This document shows, in pieces, positions 1 through 10,524 of a DNA stretch of 64,000 nt. Numbering within the stretch: the first letter of the stretch is position 1; every line of letters starts with the position of its first letter. The notes under the pieces were generated by a model, which was not told the origin of the DNA, searched no databases, and saw only the letters and a list, made by a program, of their open reading frames with translations. Made by a program: the position numbers and the translations under genes. Source of the DNA: Camellia lanceoleosa (lineage: Eukaryota > Streptophyta > Magnoliopsida > Ericales > Theaceae). The stretch covers positions 66,723,018 through 66,787,017 of the forward strand of contig CM045763.1 of the NCBI GenBank assembly GCA_025200525.1, in the 5' to 3' direction.

Positions 1-1453
1 TATGACTCTTGAAGTATAGAAGATTTTCAACAAATTGTTAACCTAGAATTAATTTTTGCGAAAATAGGAAAACTGGAGAAAAAACCAGTATACAGAAGAA
101 CATAAAATGATTTAGATGAAATAATAAGATTAGCTGCAACAACAAAAATTTTAGGAGAACAGCCCATGAAATACTGGGAAAGAAATAAAGTTCTAGTTAG
201 TTTAGATATAAAAAATAAAGATTATAGGATTACATCAGCACAAATATATCATACGCCAACAGATATAGAAGAATTTAGAACACAAATTAAGGAATTATTA
301 GATTTAGGAGTAATTTGACCTAGTAATAGCTGCATTTATGGTTAGAAATCATGCAGAGATAAAAAGAGAAAAAGCTAGAATGGTTATAATTATAAAAGAT
401 TAAATGACAATACAGAAGATGATAAATATAATATAGCAGATAAAGATCAGCTCATAAACAGAATACAGACAGCAAGAATATTTAGTAAATTTGATTACAA
501 ATCACGATTTTGGCAAATAAAAATGGAAAAGGAAAGCATACCTTGGACAACCTTTTGTTGCCCACAAGGACATTATGAATGGCTAGTCATGCCTTTTGGA
601 CTAAAAAATGCACCTTCCATATTTCAACGTAAGATGGATAGAATATTTAATAAATATAGTTTTATACTGGCATATATAGATGGCATATCAGTATTTAGCC
701 CAGATAAAAATAGTCACTAGATCATTTATATATAGTATTAGAAGAATTTATAAATAATGGAATAATAATTAGTAAGAGAAAAATGGTATTAAATAAACCT
801 CATATAGAATTTTTGGGAATGGAGTTAGGAGATGGAAAAATCAAGCTACAACCCCACATAATTAAGAAAATTTTAGATTACTCAGATAAATTAGAAGATA
901 CAAAACAACTTTAATCATTTTTAGGGGATTTTAAATTATGCACGAATGTACATTCCTAACCTTAGTAAAATAATAGGACCTCTATATAATAAGACCATAC
1001 CCACAGGAAAATATTTTAATCAACAATATATAGCTTTAGTAAGAAAAATTAAAGACATTTGTAAAAATTTACCCGACCAACAACTTTCCTTAGAATCAGA
1101 ATATATAGTTGTAAAAATAGATGCAAGCCAATTAGGATGGGGAACAGTACTATTAGCTAAACCTAGCAAGTATGATAGTAAAAATAAATAGTGTATTTGT
1201 AGATATAGTTCTGGAAAATTTAAAGAAAAAGATACAATCATGACCAGCTTAGATTTTGAAACATTAGGAATAATATATGCAATAAACAAATTTAGATTAT
1301 TTTTACACAAGCCCTTTACAATTATAACAGACTGTGAAGCTATAGTTAGATTTCATAATAAACTTAATGAGCGTAAACTTAGTAGTAGAAGATGGGCAAA
1401 GTTTTTAGATTGTATAGTAGAACAAGGATATAAAGTAGAATTTGAACATATTA
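1..1453 (+). pseudogene. Endogenous pararetrovirus (Caulimoviridae) RT and RNase H remnant
   Basis: This is the reverse transcriptase and start of the RNase H of a caulimovirid polyprotein, broken by several stops and frameshifts. Open pieces are at 523-720, 946-1191 and 1240-1458. The 523-720 piece shows the RT palm signature (PQGHYEWLVMPFGLKNAPS), then the catalytic box reads YIDG where YIDD is expected, so one catalytic aspartate is lost. The 946-1191 and 1240-1458 pieces match the RNase H region (KIDASQLGWG, DFETLGIIYAINKFRLFLH). The wording is typical of Caulimoviridae rather than Ty3/Gypsy. RNase H is cut at 1453 by an LTR insertion and resumes at 3403. The 5' part (1-520) holds more decayed RT and runs off the window. 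Confidence 0.88.
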
Positions 1454-3397
1454 TGTAATGACCCGGAATCATATGTCGTAATTACCAGTGTTAACCAGTG
1501 ATTAATTATGCTTAGATGTGATTTAAATAAAGAATATCTGTTTGACTTTAAAAAAAAAATATATCTGTTGAAATGACAACTTCGGGACTGAAATTAATGA
1601 CCGAAACGGAATCAGAAAATGAAATTTAAGATACCTATGCGATACCGGGAATTTTTAGAACCATCTGAATCAATAAATTGAGGACTGAAAATTATCTGAT
1701 TCGTAAAGTTGTTTGGCTCATGTTTTTGCCCAAATTGATTTATTTGGATAATTAGATATAAAGAGATAAGGATGCTTGTTCTTTGACTCTTTGACTCAAA
1801 CAAAAGAAGTGAAAAATCTAGAGAAGAGAGAGAGAGAGAGAGAGAGACCAAGGAAGGAAAGGGGAGAAAGGGGGAAATCAAGTTGAATCATCTCCAATAA
1901 GGTAAGGATTCTCTCTAATTCTTGATATGGATTGTGATTCTTGCACATAGAACTCAAAATCATGGTTTAGAAGGTTTGATTCATGTTTATTTGGCTTAAA
2001 GGAGGTTTCCTTCCTCAAAACTCCATGGTTATAGAGACATGAAGCTTGTATGTATATGTTTTATGATTTTTATCTCAATTCAAAGATTGATCTTGAATAT
2101 ATTGCGTTTGGGATTTGTTATTAGAAATTATAAAGCTTAATTCAAGTTGGGTTCAAGTGTTTGGGTCTTGAATTCATGATTTTGGAAGTTGATTTTGAAA
2201 GAGGGAAGAAGAACCAGGAAATCGGGATTTTGCTCTTCCCGCTCGAGCGGAAGGAAGAACGCTCGAGCGGAGAAAACGACCTCTCAGAAGTTTGAAATGT
2301 TCTGCCGAAGTGGTCCGCCAGCTTCGCGAAGGCTTATTTTCCGAAATTTTGGAAATGTTGTTCAGCATGTTTGAGCATCCACACTTTACCTTGAGCATTC
2401 TTGAACCTTAATTAAGTCATGGTAAGAAGGTTATGAGATGAAATACCATGAAGTGAATAAAGAAAAAATGAAGGAAAAGAAGAATGTGTGGCAAGAATTA
2501 TGTGGTTGATATGTATGTTAAGATTGTGCTATACTGTGGATGTTGCAGGTCAGATTGAGAAGATGCGTACATCGGAATCGGAAACCCATCATAAGTGACA
2601 TCTCCGTAAAGATATGTTAATATGAATTATGTTTCTTATGTCAATGATATACTATGAAGTTTTTTTTAATGATAATGTTTTATGTGAACGAATGTCTGTT
2701 GCGAATCTACTATGGCATCCATAGATAGTCGGTCATGGGGGCGAGAACATGCAGGCCCATGCCAAGCGAGTCATGGGGAACGGCATGGAAGGACAAGCCC
2801 ATGACCAATTACGAGATCTCGTAGACTGTTTGACTGATTGACTGATATATGTTCTGTGGAGTATGCCATTACGTATGTTCTATATGATGACTGATGACTG
2901 ATTATGTTTATGATTGATTTATGACAGATTTATGAAAATATTGGACTTCGCTTCATCGAACCTCTTCTTGTTATGTTACTTGCCGAGCTTTAGCTCATTT
3001 AATGTATTTATGCATTATAGGTGGGCCTTGAGCCAAGCCTGCGGGAGCGTGTTGAGCCGCCGTTTTGGAAGCCTACCCAAATTTTAGGTGTCCCGAGCTG
3101 GGCCAGGCCTAGAAGGCCATTTTGTGAGAGTTTTGCCTTTTTGGTCATTTGGACTGTATTTAAGTGTTGTAAATGATCTTTTGTGTAACTTAGGTAACAG
3201 AATGTGGGTAATTAACTCATCATTTTGGCATGTATATAACTTGTTCATATTTATGCACAGCTCTTGGACTCTTTATTATTTACTTGTGCTTCCGCGAGCC
3301 CCTCTTATTTATGTTTTGCATGGTAAGGCCTTTGGTAATCTAAGATTACTGGCCGGTCTCGTCACCGAACTTCTAGGGGTGGGTTCGGGGCGTGACA
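1454..3397 (+). mobile_element. Solo LTR (Ty3/Gypsy-type, 1944 bp) inside viral RNase H
   Basis: The element starts TGTAATGACCC and ends GGGGCGTGACA, with TG...CA ends and an imperfect terminal inverted repeat. It is flanked on both sides by the 5-bp duplication TATTA (1449-1453 and 3398-3402). No second LTR or internal coding region exists, so it is a solo LTR left by LTR-LTR recombination. It has a GA tract (about 1826-1850), a CTCGAGC-rich segment (about 2240-2272) and a 3' block, ATTACTGGCCGGTC, shared with the LTR at 27979-31124. The small ORFs inside it (for example 3088-3423) are not convincing genes. Confidence 0.9.
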
Positions 3398-3402
3398 TAT
3401 TA

Positions 3403-3542
3403 AATGAAGTGACAATAAATTAACAGATTGGCTAAGTAGAAAAATTTATTTAGAAAAAGAAAATAACCAGTTTAATTTTTGTGTAGATAATGGAGAACAA
3501 CAAAACAATGAACTTTGGGGGATTTGCTCTTCCCATTTATGA
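3403..3542 (+). pseudogene. Endogenous pararetrovirus RNase H C-terminal tail
   Basis: After the LTR and one copy of the target duplication are discounted, the reading frame of the RNase H at 1240-1453 continues here, with one stop codon just after the junction. The piece DNKLTDWLSR is the usual end of a caulimovirid RNase H. The frame ends at TGA 3540-3542 and overlaps the start of the next ORF (3490) by 53 nt. This kind of overlap is normal in compact pararetroviral genomes. Confidence 0.75.
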
Positions 3543-4227
3543 AGGCAGAAACAAATTCAAACCATTAACAAGAATCGAGCTAGACCCAGTTCAACAGTGT
3601 CTTTTAGATAACCTTTGGAATAATCTCAATCACCCAGCTACAGCTTTAAACTCTCTCAGTATATATTTTTCAAAAATCCAAAACAAACCTTTGTCTAAAA
3701 GCTTTTCTTTCTATGTAGTAGCTAAAGGAACCAAGCTTGGTATTTACCATGACTGCGTAGAAGTTGAACCTTTAGTTAAAAATTTTCTCGTACTTCAGTT
3801 TAAAGGATTTTATGATTTCAAGTCAGCCAATTCATATGTCCGCAGACAAATAGGAACCGGTTACTTTATTAGCCAAATAGCTAAAGATTATCTGGACACA
3901 TTGAGCAAGATGCAGTCAACTATTCTTTCTACTAGTGGAGTTCCAGTTAGCCAGATAATAGGAAGCAGCAGTACTAACCCTCAGCCAGATTCTCAAAATC
4001 CTCTCCAAATGTGCAGACATTGTGAAGGCCTTACCAAAAATTTCAAGAAAATTATGGATAAAGGAAAAAAGGTCAGTGAAGAGCTAGACCAACTCCGAGA
4101 CGAGGAAAAACAATTGAGAGCAACCATTCGAACCCTAACCAGCCAGCTCAAAAAACTAACTCCAAAAAAAGCACCTACTCCTTTTTCCAAACGTAGAAAT
4201 CAGACAACTTACCAGTGCGGAATTTGA
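3490..4227 (+). CDS. Viroplasmin/transactivator-like ORF of endogenous caulimovirid (245 aa, intact)
   Basis: Residues about 74-120 (FYVVAKGTKLGIY followed by a FKGFYDFKSA stretch) match the caulimovirus ORF VI viroplasmin fold, which is also the N-terminal domain of eukaryotic RNase H1. Residues 183-225 are charged and predicted to form a coiled coil, and the end is basic. A CRHC motif is at 175-178. It lies just after the RT-RNase H frame, where ORF VI/TAV lies in viruses that have one. The family protein forms inclusion bodies and helps translation reinitiation; function here is inferred only from the domain. It is the longest uninterrupted viral ORF in the window, while neighbours carry many stops. 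ATG 3490 is chosen because it overlaps the polymerase end in the usual way. Confidence 0.75.
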   Translation: MENNKTMNFGGFALPIYEGRNKFKPLTRIELDPVQQCLLDNLWNNLNHPATALNSLSIYFSKIQNKPLSKSFSFYVVAKGTKLGIYHDCVEVEPLVKNFLVLQFKGFYDFKSANSYVRRQIGTGYFISQIAKDYLDTLSKMQSTILSTSGVPVSQIIGSSSTNPQPDSQNPLQMCRHCEGLTKNFKKIMDKGKKVSEELDQLRDEEKQLRATIRTLTSQLKKLTPKKAPTPFSKRRNQTTYQCGI

Positions 4228-5207
4228 ATAATTGAGTACTAGAATGTATTTTTTCAGGTATTCTATCATTCAATCTTTTTGTGAGAAAAATCGAGAAATA
4301 GAAGACCTTAAACCCTATATATATACCTTAGCCGAAGATAACAGAAATAATATGTTAGTCACTATACAGCAGTTTCTTCAAAATCTCTCTATAGCAGGAG
4401 TTTAGTGCCCTAGTATGGTATATCAATGGACTTATCTCTACAAGGATGAAAAACAATCTTGTTTACAAGAAGAAAGATGTATAGATAGACCAGAATATTT
4501 TAGAAGATGTTAGTGTAATCTAAATTTCAGCATCTGCCTTTGCCAGATAAATCGAGCAACTTTTGAGTCACTGGAGATAGAGATTAAAGGCAAAACGAGT
4601 CATCTAACTGTCACGCAATTGTTAGATTACGGCTTTGTTTCTAGAATAATTTTTTCAGATCCAAATCAGACAGATAATTTTGGAAATAAATTTGCTCATT
4701 CAGTACTTTGTGTAATGGAAGAGCATCATCTGTTTATAGAAGTATTAATTGATAGCAAGCTACCAGAATGGAAAGGAATAAGGTGCATTCCAGCTAAGCA
4801 TAAAATGTACCTCAGAGGAACTTCTATATTTCCAGGATACCGATGACTTTTCAATCGGAGACCCTGGCCATGCAGGAAATTTTCACTTAGAGATCAGCTC
4901 AATAAATGGAGGAAATTTGCTAGTAATCCTCTATTAGCATATAATGGAAGCTATGATAATCTCGTCTGCAAAGATAGAAATCAGAAGATATACTGTAATT
5001 TAGCCATTCCAGGTTTTCCCTTCAGCAAAAAAACATTTGTTGATGAAAGCTGATGCCCCAACTATCAGTATAATGTCTCTCATGATTCACTAGTAATGGA
5101 AGAAAAAGGTAACCAATGGAAGAATGAACCAGATAATGGAGACGATTTTTACGATAAACTCTCAGCAGCAGATCTTGAAGATCTTTTAGATAGAATGTAT
5201 GGGTGAA
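4228..5207 (+). pseudogene. Degenerate viral ORF downstream of viroplasmin
   Basis: Interrupted coding sequence continues after the 245-aa ORF. The clearest open piece is 4619-4846. Weak frames before and after it end near 5205-5207 in an acidic stretch (about 5130-5200). I do not recognise the family; by position it may be the C-terminal part of the transactivator or a separate last ORF. Most of it (4426-5210) is repeated in inverted orientation at 10525-11300, and conservation between the copies supports a real viral segment rather than random sequence. Confidence 0.55.
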
Positions 5208-5210
5208 AAG
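4426..5210 (+). repeat. Inverted repeat arm 1 (viral, partner 10525-11300)
   Basis: This 0.78-kb segment reappears as its reverse complement at 10525-11300. Examples are ATGGACTTATCTC at 4426 against the complement ending at 11300, and the ATGTATGGGTGAAAA end at 5195-5209 against 10526-10540. The copies differ by scattered substitutions, so they are old or came from different viral variants. The arrangement fits integration of rearranged or concatenated viral DNA. Confidence 0.85.
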
Positions 5211-5239
5211 CAAAAAGAAAAAAGAAAAAAGTACTTTTG

Positions 5240-6789
5240 CTCTTGTAAAAGTACCTTCAAAATTAATATGTAGTCTTTCTATCTGTTTATTAGTATTAGG
5301 CCTCTGTCTTTTTGGGCAGTTTTTTACAAAATGATTGGGTTCTCCACATATAAAACAATTACATTTTTTACTACTAGGTTTTCTAACACATCTCTATTTT
5401 GTTTTATCTTTTTCTTCTTTAGGTAGTCGCTTATAATTTATTCTATTAAAAGTTCTACTATTTCTAATGAATTTTTGTTTTCTCCATGGTTTTCTATATT
5501 TTCCATATATTTTTATATTTTTTCTTATTATATTTGTCTTCATATTGCTGAGGAGTATATATTATGTTACTACAAAAACCATAGTTTTGTTTTTTCAAAT
5601 CTTTATGTATTTTGCCTTCTATATATTTTTCTCTAAGTCTTTGAAATGTAAAAATTATCATAGGTTCTATTCCTAAAGCTTCTCTTATATTTACTTCTCC
5701 TAATATTATTCTTGTTGGTAAATTGGCATAATAAATTGACCATTTATTTTCTATTTCTCTTTCTAATTCCCCTAGTAATTTCCTAAAATATTTATTTTCT
5801 ATTTCTTCATCAAAACTTTTTCTACTCCTAGCTGCTATGGCTAAATATTCTTTGCTAAAGGGTACAACATATTTCCAACTTCCTAATGTTATCTGATATA
5901 ATTCAGTTAATGCTATACTCTTGAGTTTAATCATTTCTTCTAAAAGGGTCGTATCCTATAAGCATTTCTTTTATAAAACTAGTAAATTTTCATGAGTTAT
6001 CTCCTAGTCCTTTAAGCTATCTAATTGTCTCCTCATATTTTCCTTTAAAAGTTAAATATTTGTTAAAACCTGAATCTCTTAAAAGTGTTTCCATATATTC
6101 TCACATATCGGTTGATTCAAAGAGATTATTCATCTATGCATTTACTGTGTCTTTTTCCCATATTTCTATTACTTCATGCCATATATGTGGATCGAATTTA
6201 GCTAAGTCTAAAAGGGTTCCTTGATTGGTTGCTGGCTGTAATTGTATACTCATATCTGGTTGTCTTTGCTTTCCATGAAACTTATACTTTTTATTAGGAT
6301 ATGCTTTACTACATCCTGTATTGATTAATGGTCTTCTTCCTCTTACTTCATAATGCATTGGTTCTACTAGATCTTCTAGCATATGTTGTGAGTTGCTAGT
6401 TTCTGTGCTTTCTGTTGTTTGAGTGTTCATATAAAAAATGTCTTCTAAGTTAAACTGTTCAGGAATTTTAAATATTTTACTTGGATTTATTTTATCTTCT
6501 AAAATATCATCTACATATTCGGTATGAAATTCTTGGTCTAAAAATGACACGCTTCATCATGGGTATCTCCCCTAACTATATATTCATAGTATCTAGTATC
6601 TAATAATTTATTCATATCACTTAGGGTGAAATTTCTCAAATCTATTTCATTAATATTATATATCTTATTTTGTGATATTGTTTTTTCTTCTGTCATTACA
6701 TGAAGCTGATTTATGTCACTATGATTATCTTGATTTTCTTCTCTATCTACATTACTAAATTCATCATCTTTGGATTTTTTCTGGTGCTA
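5240..6789 (-). pseudogene. Endogenous caulimovirid coat protein with CCHC zinc knuckle
   Basis: Read on the minus strand, the region begins with an acidic segment (open 6550-6134), continues through a capsid-like body (open 5934-5494, ending in a basic Tyr/Lys-rich tail) and ends with a nucleic-acid-binding zinc knuckle near 5320-5380. Its residues are CFICGEPNHFVKNC, a C-x2-C-x4-H-x4-C pattern. Caulimovirid capsid proteins have this order: acidic N-terminus, core, basic stretch, CCHC finger. Frameshifts and stops separate the pieces. It meets the plus-strand viral fragment tail to tail near 5210-5240. Confidence 0.8.
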
Positions 6790-7560
6790 CATTTGTGTAT
6801 TGAGTAAATCTTACTGCATAGCTTCCATCAGCTTTTTGATATAATAAATTATCTTGAGGGGTTAACCTCTTTTATCCTAAGAAATATCCTAAATTCCAAT
6901 CTAGTACTGTATTATTTTCAGAATTATATTTTTTAGCTAGTAGTGCCTTTATTCCTTTTGCACCTAATATCTTGACTATCTGATCATTTGTAAGTCTATA
7001 ATGGGTATTGCTTTCTGAGACCGCTAAGCCTAAAAATCCTGTGCAAACTAATAAATTCTTTTCTCATTTTTTCATTTTATATCATCTACTTTTTATTCAT
7101 ATTTTTATCTTTTTATGAAAGGTCGAGGTTGGTAAGAGGAAATCTAGTGTAAAATAAACTATTCCTTCTTTTGAATTCATGTCTAATTCATATCTAATTC
7201 CTTCTTTGTCTTACATCATTAAACCTATCATCATAAAGACATACAAAAACTTTAGCTTATAAATTTTCTCTAGTTAAAGTCTTAACTCTTATCACAACTA
7301 ATCCTAAGTGAGTCATTTTGAGGTATTCATTTACAACATATTTATAACTTTCCTTATTTATTAAATTTAGCTCTATTTTTTCATCTTTTTAAGTTACACT
7401 AATCATTTGTTCACCATATTGTTTAAATATATATTATTTTTTATGAATTTTTCCTAACTTATTACATATTTAGTTGGAATTAATTCTAGTTTTTTCTTTT
7501 TAAAATTTTCTATTTGTTGTTTTACATCTATAAATTCTTTTACTTAACATTTTCATTCTC
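6790..7560 (-). pseudogene. Endogenous caulimovirid movement protein (30K superfamily) remnant
   Basis: The minus strand carries a decayed frame with the pattern of caulimovirid cell-to-cell movement proteins. A HLGLVVIRVKTLTREN-type stretch near 7265-7320 is followed by a DDRFNDVR-like stretch. A C-terminal piece near 6880-7020 contains NDQIVKILGAKGIKALL. Several stops interrupt it, so no long ORF survives. It lies immediately upstream of the coat protein region on the same strand, the usual order in this family. The 30K family forms or modifies plasmodesmal tubules. Confidence 0.65.
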
Positions 7561-7607
7561 ATTACGCTTTTTACTGCTACTTCCTTTTACTAACTGTTTA
7601 AACATTT

Positions 7608-7796
7608 TTATTTTCTATAAATTCTACAAGCAGGTTTCTTTGGTAATCTAAGCTTTTCAAAATATTTAGCTATATCTTCTTCGTTTATTCGAGATTGGAC
7701 TTTACTTGCTTGCCTTTTTATTTCTTTTCTTTTATGAAGTATTAATCTTTCTAACGAAGCTAAACGATTTTCTAAACTGTGTAGTTGTTTTGACAA
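7608..7796 (-). pseudogene. Small coiled-coil ORF of endogenous caulimovirid
   Basis: This is a 62-codon frame on the minus strand. It starts MSKQLHSLENRLASLERLI, a heptad pattern of leucines, and has a basic C-terminus with a KKPAC segment. By position (between a longer coiled-coil frame and the movement protein) it could be a virion-associated or DNA-binding small protein, or a truncated part of one. I cannot assign a family; it may be only a fragment of a larger ORF. Confidence 0.4.
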
Positions 7797-7929
7797 TTAT
7801 TCAAATTTTTCACACAATCGGATAAGAAATAAAATTTCTATATTTTTTGTCTTACTGATATTTTATCTAACCGATTTATCCCTTAATAACTACTAATTCC
7901 TTTTGGGTTATTATGAAAGTTTTCTACTT

Positions 7930-8530
7930 ATTTTAAAATAATCTAGTAGTCTCTATTATTTTATTTTATTTTTTTATCACTACTCATAAAATAAGATCTT
8001 ATTAGTTGTTCTAAAATTTCTAATTTCTGTTTTAAATTATCTTGAATTTGATTGATCTGTTATATTTGTCTAGCTATTTGATTTATCTGATTATGAATTT
8101 TTTCAATTAATTGCATAAATTGTAACTCTATTTGTTTTGAACTACTAATATTTATAGCTGAAATTAAAGTTTTTATTTCTAGCTTGGTGGGAAATTTTTC
8201 TAAATTTAAATCTATTCGTTTTTGTATAATCAAGCTACATTAATCTTGGATATAATCTAATTTTTTATCTTGATCTTTAATTATACTGTGAGTAGTACGA
8301 AGATGGTATATAGACGAAGTAAAAATATTACTGATTTTATCTACATCCTTTTTAATATTTTTTGCAAAATTAATCTGATAATCTATAATACTATTTAGCT
8401 GAGAATTATATTCGCTATAGAGCTGATGTGTAAAAATACCTTCAAAATTACAATGAAATTTATTTTTATTTATATTAAGGTGATGGTTATAATTACTGAG
8501 TTCTAAATCTAAGTATTCTGCTCTTTTCAT
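7930..8530 (-). pseudogene. Coiled-coil viral ORF, function unknown
   Basis: The minus-strand frame opens with an ATG at 8530-8528 and runs 96 codons to 8240. It continues after one stop as IDLNLEKFPTKLEIKTLISA and further Gln/Ile-rich heptads to about 7930. The content is alpha-helical and rich in Lys, Gln and Ile. It is the first ORF after the primer site at 8671-8680. No recognised domain. Two small ORFs upstream of the movement protein occur in several caulimovirid genera. Confidence 0.45.
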
Positions 8531-8670
8531 ACATAAAATTAAATCCTACTTTAAAATTATTAAAAGGTACTATAATATGAAACTTATAACTAAATTGTCC
8601 GAAAATAAAAACTCCTCTATTTCCGTAAGCAAAATGCATAAACTAACTTAAACTGTCCTAAAACCGAACG

Positions 8671-8680
8671 TCTGATACCA
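8671..8680 (-). promoter_or_regulatory. Putative tRNA-Met primer-binding site of the pararetrovirus
   Basis: On the minus strand the sequence reads TTGGTATCAGA. TGGTATCAGA is the core complementary to the 3' end of plant initiator tRNA-Met, which primes minus-strand DNA synthesis in all Caulimoviridae. Ten bases match; the next bases differ from the canonical continuation. It lies between two small ORFs and upstream of the movement and coat genes on the same strand, a sensible place for it. Confidence 0.6.
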
Positions 8681-8754
8681 ATTTTTTGGGTAAGCAAGTG
8701 GTTTACCACTATTTTGAAGTTGGGTTGAGAATTATCTAATTAATTCTACAATCA

Positions 8755-9152
8755 TGCTAATAAACCCTCAAGCTGTTGTATAGCTAGCTGTAAGGCTTCT
8801 TGTTTTATAGTTATCTGTCTATTTATTTGTGTGATTTTCAAACTATAATGTACTAGAGATTTACTAGAGGCTAATGATAACAGAAATTGATATCTTAGTT
8901 TTTTATCTTCTAATTCTTGTATAAGATTAATACTAGATCTGATTTTAATTCTAAGTTCTTCTCTAAAAGCATGAAATTTTGATTTTAAAATTCTTATATG
9001 AAAAATATTTTCTTGATATTTCTACTCAGGTTGCTCTCTTTATATTTTAAATTCTTTTTCTTATTTGGTAAAACTATTTTTAAGTAATGTTTGCTTTTAT
9101 TACATGTACTCCCACCTTGAAGCTAAACCTCGTTTAACATAGTATATTTTCA
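8755..9152 (-). pseudogene. Degenerate coiled-coil ORF upstream of the viral primer site
   Basis: A decayed frame on the minus strand starts with an ATG at 9152 and reads KIYYVKRGLASRW, then several stops, then a helical stretch (KLRYQFLLSLASSKSLVH, ITIKQEALQLAIQQLEGLL) ending near 8755. The consistent amphipathic content suggests a former small protein. If real, the primer site lies downstream of the first ORF, as described for some caulimovirid genera such as soymoviruses. The family is not recognised. Confidence 0.35.
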
Positions 9153-10517
9153 TTTTCTATTTCTTACCTTTTCGTTTCTGCCTATAATTTACCCTCAATG
9201 CCTAACCACGGCTCACACGGGTTCTTCAGCTAAGGTCATTCAGTAATGAAATAGAAAACAATAGATACTATGAAGGTTCAAAGCATATAATATTAATGAG
9301 CAAGCAAGCATTCCATAAACTTAGTTTTTCCAAAAAGAAAATAAATTTTAGAACATAAGAGTTACCCTTTGGAAATATCTAAGAAAAAGGAGAGACTACT
9401 CTCACTTCATATTAATATGTAGTATACTTACAAAGATTATGTTACAAACTTTGAGATTCTGAAAGATTTGAACACTAGGCCCCGTTTAGGGAGTGGCTGT
9501 TTTAGCCAATTAGCCAAAAAGTTACTCTTTTAGCCAAAAAGCCAACAACCCATACCAAAAAGTCAACAATTATGGCTTCTCTCTACTTTTTGCACAGCTT
9601 TTCGTAATTAGTCAAAAAGTCATCCCAAACATACAAGTTTTTTTTAGTTATCTTTTTAGTCAATTAGCCAAAAAGTTACTAAATTAGCCTGTTTAGAATT
9701 TTTTAGACAAGAGTTGGAGAAATTTTTTGCAAGGAAGAGTGGAGAGAACTTTCATTGCTCCATTCGTTGGCATGAATGCTAATTTATACACTACATTTGA
9801 TAGATATAAACAAAAACCAAAGACTTACCCTTATGTCTAATTTTTGAACAAAAAGTCCAAAAGCCTAGTCAAGCCTAGTTATAGGCTTTACAAAATTTCT
9901 AGATAATAAATACATAGACTTTGACACCTTTTATGACCAACTTCCTATTACTCTAGACACAAATAATAAAAATTATATCAATAAAGGGTTAGGATAATAA
10001 TGTCGGGTACTGCTTTGGGCCCCATCGCACATAATTCAATCATCCTATCTTGATAAAATTTTGACTCCGTAATTTGTTACAAAGCACGTGTAAGGATTCT
10101 CATAACTTTTCTTTAATGGAGTAGAGTAGGGGTCATCTGCTCTATTAAAGTAGTGAGTGAAGGAGAAGCCTTACTTCTGACAGACGCAAATAATTACAAA
10201 CACAAGTAATTACAATAGCTGTTGTCGTTTTTGGCATGAATTTTGCTGATCATTGAACAGAGGTCTTATCTTCTACAGATTTTGTCTTTTTCTTCTGAGT
10301 ATCTTGATGCTAATAATTGATGTGGACATATGGATACTCGGATGATGGAGTAAATCTTAAAAGCTAATCTTCCGTGGATACAAAAAAGATAAAAAAAATT
10401 CAAAGAGTCAAAAAGTCTAAATCCTATGAAACTAATAGTTCGAAATAGTAAATAAAATATGGACTTTGTAACTATAATACTTTCAAGATCTCTAAAGAGT
10501 CTAATTATGGAGTGCAT
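9153..10517 (-). promoter_or_regulatory. Probable viral intergenic region (promoter and leader)
   Basis: No protein frame is convincing here. On the minus strand it follows the last viral ORF and precedes the small ORFs and primer site, which is where the full-length-transcript promoter of a pararetrovirus lies. A TATA-like TGTATAAATT is at 9781-9790 (minus). About 0.6 kb of leader follows before the next ORF. A MITE-like insertion (about 9478-9705) interrupts the leader. Function is inferred from position; the TATA match alone is weak evidence. Confidence 0.4.
9478..9705. mobile_element. MITE-like sequence, ends uncertain
   Basis: The stretch begins GGCCCCGTTTAGGGAG, a terminal motif common in PIF/Harbinger- and hAT-type plant MITEs. 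It contains repeated AATTAGCCAAAAAGTTAC blocks. The right end is not clear: CCTGTTTAGAA near 9690 is not a proper inverted copy. A related repeat occurs near 51000-51130. Confidence 0.4.
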
Positions 10518-10524
10518 GTTTTTT

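Noticed and set aside
2174..2398. Overlapping ORFs on both strands at 2174-2398
   Set aside because: They lie inside the solo LTR, over the CTCGAGC-rich segment, with no family similarity.
3088..3423. 111-codon plus-strand ORF
   Set aside because: It crosses the right end of the solo LTR and its target duplication, so it is an accident of the insertion; no domain seen.
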